This document shows positions 17,153-19,674 of a stretch of 19,674 nt of DNA, piece after piece. Location: assembly GCA_003512175.1 (NCBI GenBank), contig DOSP01000019.1, positions 1 through 19,674 of the forward strand, written 5' to 3'. Below the pieces are notes generated by a model. That model searched no databases and was not told the DNA's origin. It was given only the letters and a program-made list of their open reading frames with translations. The stretch is from Candidatus Kerfeldbacteria bacterium (GTDB taxonomy: Bacteria > Patescibacteriota > Patescibacteriia > UBA9570). Each line of letters starts with the position of its first letter. Within the stretch, counting starts at the first letter, position 1. Both the position numbers and the translations under genes were made by a program.

Positions 17153-17181
17153 TTTACAGAGTAAAGAAATAACGATATACT
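17153..17181 (+). promoter_or_regulatory. Promoter for the 38-residue membrane protein, leaderless
   Basis: TTTACA (17153-17158), a 17-base spacer and TATACT (17176-17181). The ATG at 17188 is the seventh base after the -10, which is the usual distance of a transcription start. The mRNA should therefore begin at or within a base or two of the ATG. Confidence 0.7.
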
Positions 17182-17187
17182 TAGTTC

Positions 17188-17304
17188 ATGAAACTTTTCA
17201 ATCGCCCAGGCATGAGCCTAACCATGATGATCGCCCTCGGCTTTGTCGCCGCGGTGGTGCTTGTCTTCATCATCGGTTTGGTGGCGTACTTAGTAAGTAA
17301 ATAA
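17188..17304 (+). CDS. Small single-helix membrane protein, 38 residues
   Basis: Encodes 38 residues starting MKLFNRPGMSLTMMIALGF and ending in VAYLVSK, with a single uninterrupted hydrophobic helix from about residue 10 to 36 and positive residues at both ends. I do not recognise the family. Its reality is supported by a consensus promoter whose expected start site coincides with the ATG, and by a hairpin terminator whose stem begins inside the stop region; together these define a tight monocistronic unit. It follows secA by 41 bases. It is too short for SecG and does not look like SecE, YajC or TatA, so any Sec link is only a guess from position. Confidence 0.7.
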   Translation: MKLFNRPGMSLTMMIALGFVAAVVLVFIIGLVAYLVSK

Positions 17305-17340
17305 CCCACACACATAAAGTGTGGGGTTATCTTTTCTTCC
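17301..17340 (+). terminator. Rho-independent terminator
   Basis: Inverted repeat ATAACCCACAC (17301-17311) with GTGTGGGGTTAT (17319-17330), about 11 pairs with one bulged G and a 7-base loop, followed by CTTTTCTTCC (17331-17340). It starts within the last codons of the 38-residue gene and would end that transcript and any secA readthrough. Confidence 0.8.
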
Positions 17341-17375
17341 CCACTCCTGAAAAGAGGGGGATTGAGGGGGAGGTT
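17338..17375 (+). repeat. C-rich/G-rich hairpin with two GAGGGGG units, possible dispersed-repeat remnant
   Basis: A C-rich stretch (TCCCCACTC) can pair with GAGGGGG at 17354-17360 (one bulged A). This is followed by ATT and a second GAGGGGG at 17364-17370, then AGG. The motif GGGGGATTGAGGGGG resembles a segment I associate with dispersed elements near DUF559-type genes in several phyla; this is from memory. No such gene is present here. Confidence 0.4.
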
Positions 17376-17378
17376 TAT

Positions 17379-17407
17379 TTGACGTAGGTCGTTTTTTTTG
17401 CTATGAT
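17379..17407 (+). promoter_or_regulatory. Promoter for the FG-GAP/L,D-transpeptidase gene
   Basis: TTGACG (17379-17384), a 17-base spacer and TATGAT (17402-17407) with an extended -10 (TGC before it). The start site would be near 17414, giving a leader of about 46 bases before the ATG at 17460. A second TAAAAT at 17445-17450 lies 9 bases before the ATG but has no -35. Confidence 0.75.
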
Positions 17408-17459
17408 TACGTTGTCGCATGCACGCTGGGTGAAAAAACAAAAGTAAAATTTTGGCAAA

Positions 17460-18875
17460 ATGAAATTCAGGAGGCAGATATTATTGTATCTTAGCGTCGC
17501 AGCGCTTACCTGGGCCAGTACTGGCCAGTTTAGCGTAGCGGCTACTTATGTACGCGCACCGGAAGTGCGTTTTTTTGTTGAATCTACGGCGGGCAGTTGG
17601 AAACAGAACAATAGTTTCTATGCCTATGACCAAAGCTTTACTGGCGGTGGGAGCGTGGCCATGGCTGACTTGGGTAAAGATGGAGTAGGGGAAATTGTCA
17701 CCGGTGCCGGCTTAGGCGGCGAACCTCATGTGCGCACCTTTCGGTTAGATGGTTCATTCATTCTTCAATTCTATGCCTACGATAAAGCCATGACGGCCGG
17801 AGTCAACGTGGCAGCTGGCGATGTGGATGGTGATGGTGCCGCGGAAATTGTCACCGGTCCAAAAGAGGGTGGGGGTCCACACATTCGGGTGTTTGATGGC
17901 ACTGGCCGGGTAGATCAAACCGTTGGCTTCTTCGCTTTTGATCAAAATTATAAAGGTGGTGTCAACGTGGCGACGGGCGATGTGGATGGCGATGGCAAAG
18001 CTGAGATTATCGTCGGCAGTGGTATTGGCATGGAGCCAACCGTAAAAATATTTTCCGTGCGCGGAGCGGCCAAATCAATCGAGTACCATCCCTTTGCCGC
18101 CGACAATAATGGGGGTGTGAGCGTAGCGGCTGGCAACGTGGATAACGATGCCGCCGATGAAATTTTTATGGCGGTTCATCAAAACGGTGAGGCCTGGGTG
18201 AAGGTGTATGACTATAATGTTGATAAAACCATTGTTGGTGAATTCAAAGTATTTGGTGAAGGGCATCGTGGTGGCGTGAACATTGCCGCTGGCGATATGG
18301 ACGGTGATGGGAAAGCTGAGGTAGTAGTGGGCGTGCAAGGCAAGGGTGGGCCGCAGGTAAAAATCTATGAAGCCAACGGTAAAGATATCAATCCTGGTTT
18401 TTTTGCCTACGAAGAAGATTTTCATAGTGGGGTGAATCTGGCCGTCGGGAAAATCAACAAAGATAGCAAAGCCGATGTAATCACCATACCAGGTAAGTTA
18501 AAACCAGATGGTCGTACGGACGTCGACAAATATGTGCGCGTTGATTTAAGTGAGCAGCGGATGTATGCCTATGAGCAAGGCTATTTGGTCAAATCATTTT
18601 TAATCTCCTCCGGTTTGCCGGCCACACCCACTCCGCCCGGCGAATATCATATTCAACGAAAAATATATAGCCATCTGTATTCCGGGCCCGGCTACTATTT
18701 ACCAAACACGCTGTACAATTTACAGTTCCGTCCACACTATTATTTACATGGCGCCTATTGGCATAACAATTTTGGTCATCCGATGAGTCATGGCTGTGTG
18801 AATATTTCCTATGCCAATGCCGAATGGTTATATAACTGGATGGACGAAGGCGATTTGGCCGTGATAGAATATTAG
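17460..18875 (+). CDS. Exported FG-GAP/VCBS-repeat protein with C-terminal L,D-transpeptidase (YkuD) domain
   Basis: A signal peptide is likely: basic n-region MKFRRQ, hydrophobic core LLYLSVAALTWAS and cleavage near VAA at 26-28. Residues 36-345 hold six repeats of about 50 residues with a shared pattern (FFAYD..., GGVNVAAGDVDGDGKAEIV..., GGGPHVKVF). Acidic loops are at DVDGDG 121-126 and 174-179 and DMDGDG 279-284, while the NVDNDA (226-231) and KINKDS (331-336) loops are variants. Residues about 357-471 are a YkuD catalytic domain: HGAYW at 430-434 and SHGCVN at 443-448, giving nucleophile Cys446 with His430 and His444. It should form 3-3 cross-links or attach proteins to peptidoglycan outside the membrane. 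An AGGAGG at 17469-17474 sits 9 bases before an in-frame TTG (17484), but that start would lose the basic n-region, so ATG 17460 is preferred. Confidence 0.92.
   Translation: MKFRRQILLYLSVAALTWASTGQFSVAATYVRAPEVRFFVESTAGSWKQNNSFYAYDQSFTGGGSVAMADLGKDGVGEIVTGAGLGGEPHVRTFRLDGSFILQFYAYDKAMTAGVNVAAGDVDGDGAAEIVTGPKEGGGPHIRVFDGTGRVDQTVGFFAFDQNYKGGVNVATGDVDGDGKAEIIVGSGIGMEPTVKIFSVRGAAKSIEYHPFAADNNGGVSVAAGNVDNDAADEIFMAVHQNGEAWVKVYDYNVDKTIVGEFKVFGEGHRGGVNIAAGDMDGDGKAEVVVGVQGKGGPQVKIYEANGKDINPGFFAYEEDFHSGVNLAVGKINKDSKADVITIPGKLKPDGRTDVDKYVRVDLSEQRMYAYEQGYLVKSFLISSGLPATPTPPGEYHIQRKIYSHLYSGPGYYLPNTLYNLQFRPHYYLHGAYWHNNFGHPMSHGCVNISYANAEWLYNWMDEGDLAVIEY
18862..18870 (+). promoter_or_regulatory. Possible extended -10 promoter for the 124-residue gene
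   Basis: TGA directly followed by TAGAAT (18865-18870), with a weak -35-like TGGACG at 18841-18846 (18-base spacer). The ATG at 18882 is 11 bases after the -10, the same geometry as at murC. Confidence 0.35.
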
Positions 18876-18881
18876 GAACGT

Positions 18882-19256
18882 ATGTCGCGAGGGCGCACAG
18901 AAAAACGAGAAGTGAAACCAAAACTGGATCCTGCTACCCTGATTGATTGGGAACGTGTCCATATGCCTACTTCACCGCCAGTTGATGGCAGTTGCGGTTT
19001 TGAGTTTCATTTTCCTGGTGAGTCAACCAGTTATTGTGTTGATGTCTGGTTTCACGAAGCGCCGGATGACCAGGAGCCAGCCGACCCGGCTAATCCAGAA
19101 AACTATACGATCGGTGAAATTGACCATTGGGTGACGGATAATGATTCTGAACAAGTTAAGGCTGAATTAGTCGAGCAGTTATTAAAACGACATGGTTTGT
19201 CGTTACAACAACTCTTTGAAACGGTGTTGGAACGAGCCCACTTGCACGAATTATAA
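18882..19256 (+). CDS. Uncharacterised acidic protein, 124 residues
   Basis: I do not recognise this protein. It starts with a basic segment (MSRGRTEKREVKPK), then has a mixed central region with two cysteines (Cys38, Cys52) in GSCGFEFHFPG and SYCVDVWFHEAP. A run of acidic and Pro residues follows (PDDQEPADPANPENY), then a likely helical C-terminus (SEQVKAELVEQLLKRHGLS, LQQLFETVLERA). No signal peptide or membrane segment is visible, so it is probably cytoplasmic. Codon use matches the upstream genes (about 40% G/C in third positions by hand count). It starts 6 bases after the transpeptidase stop, with AGGA only a few bases before the ATG, and may be co-transcribed with that gene. Confidence 0.75.
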   Translation: MSRGRTEKREVKPKLDPATLIDWERVHMPTSPPVDGSCGFEFHFPGESTSYCVDVWFHEAPDDQEPADPANPENYTIGEIDHWVTDNDSEQVKAELVEQLLKRHGLSLQQLFETVLERAHLHEL

Positions 19257-19284
19257 AATACACTGACATATCCGCATCCCTGCC

Positions 19285-19307
19285 GTCGCATCAGTAGATG
19301 ATGTGAC
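19285..19307. repeat. Inverted repeat in the gap before glyA
   Basis: GTCGCATCA (19285-19293) and TGATGTGAC (19299-19307) form nine pairs, one of them G-T, around a five-base loop GTAGA. No T-run follows on either strand, so it is not a clear terminator. It could be an operator or lie at the join between two sequence sources. The rest of the 148-base gap holds the glyA leader described separately. Confidence 0.45.
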
Positions 19308-19338
19308 AAGAAGGTTGTATTGAAATAGTTTTTATAGT

Positions 19339-19389
19339 AAGGTGGCTCCGCTCAACCCGAGCAATCTGGTCGCAAGCCAGATCCACTTT
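19339..19389 (+). promoter_or_regulatory. Candidate structured 5' leader RNA of glyA (three-way junction)
   Basis: The 51 bases can fold into a three-way junction. P1 pairs AAGGTGG (19339-19345) with CCACTTT (19383-19389), including one G-U pair. P2 pairs GCTC (19350-19353) with GAGC (19359-19362) around AACCC. P3 pairs ATCTGG (19364-19369) with CCAGAT (19377-19382), and its top adds C19371-G19376 closing a GCAA (GNRA) tetraloop with one bulged U. P3 abuts P1 directly. The ribosome binding site AAGGA (19393-19397) begins four bases after P1, so folding could affect initiation. I cannot match it to a named riboswitch family. Confidence 0.5.
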
Positions 19390-19404
19390 GACAAGGATAC
19401 TGCC

Positions 19405-19674
19405 ATGACCCGTCACCTCAGGGACGAGGAAGTCCGCCCCGCCATCGAAGCCGAAGAGACCCGCCAGCGCGAGAATCTCGAGCTGATCGCGTCCGAGAAC
19501 TACGTCAGCCCCGCGGTGCTCGAGGCGCAGGGTTCGCAGCTTACCAACAAGTATGCCGAAGGATATCCCGGCAAGCGCTATTACGGATGCTGCGAATACG
19601 TGGACATCGTCGAGCAGCTGGCGATCGACCGCGTGAAGGCGCTGTTCGGCGCGGAATACGCCAACGTGCAGCCG
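19405..19674 (+). CDS. glyA: Serine hydroxymethyltransferase, 5' end only (cut by the window edge)
   Basis: The first 90 codons of a PLP-dependent enzyme that interconverts serine and glycine while charging tetrahydrofolate with a one-carbon unit. ELIASENYVSP (28-38), LTNKYAEGYPGKRYYG and EYVDIVEQLAIDR match proteobacterial GlyA closely. The residue after RYYG, normally Gly in YYGGCE, is Cys here (TGC). An AAGGA Shine-Dalgarno lies 7 bases before the ATG, in contrast to the rest of the window. By hand count 75 of 90 codons end in G or C, against about 40% in the preceding gene. The sequence resembles a GC-rich gamma- or betaproteobacterium. It is either a chimeric join or a recent transfer. 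Confidence 0.95.
   Translation, partial: MTRHLRDEEVRPAIEAEETRQRENLELIASENYVSPAVLEAQGSQLTNKYAEGYPGKRYYGCCEYVDIVEQLAIDRVKALFGAEYANVQP

Noticed and set aside
19285..19307. Rho-independent terminator after the 124-residue gene
   Set aside because: A hairpin is present but no T-run follows on either strand.
1..19674. CRISPR arrays, tRNA or rRNA genes, insertion sequences
   Set aside because: I looked for regular repeats, tRNA-like arms and transposase motifs and saw none; no gap between genes exceeds about 160 bases.

Overview
The window looks like part of a compact genome from an uncultured bacterium of the Candidate Phyla Radiation (Patescibacteria), most likely Parcubacteria-like. This is inferred from gene content and style, not from a marker gene. 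All genes lie on the + strand and most overlap or are separated by fewer than 20 bases. Almost none has a Shine-Dalgarno sequence. The mix of genes also fits: a DUF4012 protein, two FG-GAP propeller proteins (one fused to an L,D-transpeptidase), a divergent MurG and a SecA with an insertion. TGA is used repeatedly as a stop, so the standard bacterial code applies.

Layout. 2-6831: the 3' part of a DUF4012 protein, the lipid II flippase MurJ, a DUF2723-type GT-C membrane glycosyltransferase, and translation factor LepA. 6837-8534: a secreted-looking seven-bladed FG-GAP protein with a very basic tail. 8534-14084: a division and cell wall block, ftsW-murG-folC-murC-murB, which makes and polymerises lipid II; folC sits inside it. 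14103-17146: hpf-secA behind a promoter inside the end of murB. 17188-17304: an unlisted 38-residue single-helix membrane protein, followed by a terminator. 17305-17459: a G-rich repeat-like segment and a clear promoter. 17460-19256: the FG-GAP/L,D-transpeptidase and a small unknown protein.

How the genes fit together. MurG makes lipid II and MurJ flips it. FtsW polymerises it, and the L,D-transpeptidase can cross-link the product. SecA would export the wall and surface proteins. Three promoters with 17-base spacers (before murC, hpf and the 38-residue gene) and one extended -10 (before the last small gene) lie so close to their ATGs that the mRNAs should be leaderless or nearly so. This fits the missing Shine-Dalgarno sites.

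The last ~340 bases differ. At 19405 the 5' end of a proteobacterial-type glyA begins, with GC-rich third codon positions and a proper Shine-Dalgarno. Just before it is a compact potential RNA: a three-way junction with a GNRA tetraloop that ends a few bases before the ribosome binding site. This end is either a chimeric join to another genome or a very recent transfer. The glyA leader RNA is the best candidate here for an undescribed regulatory element.
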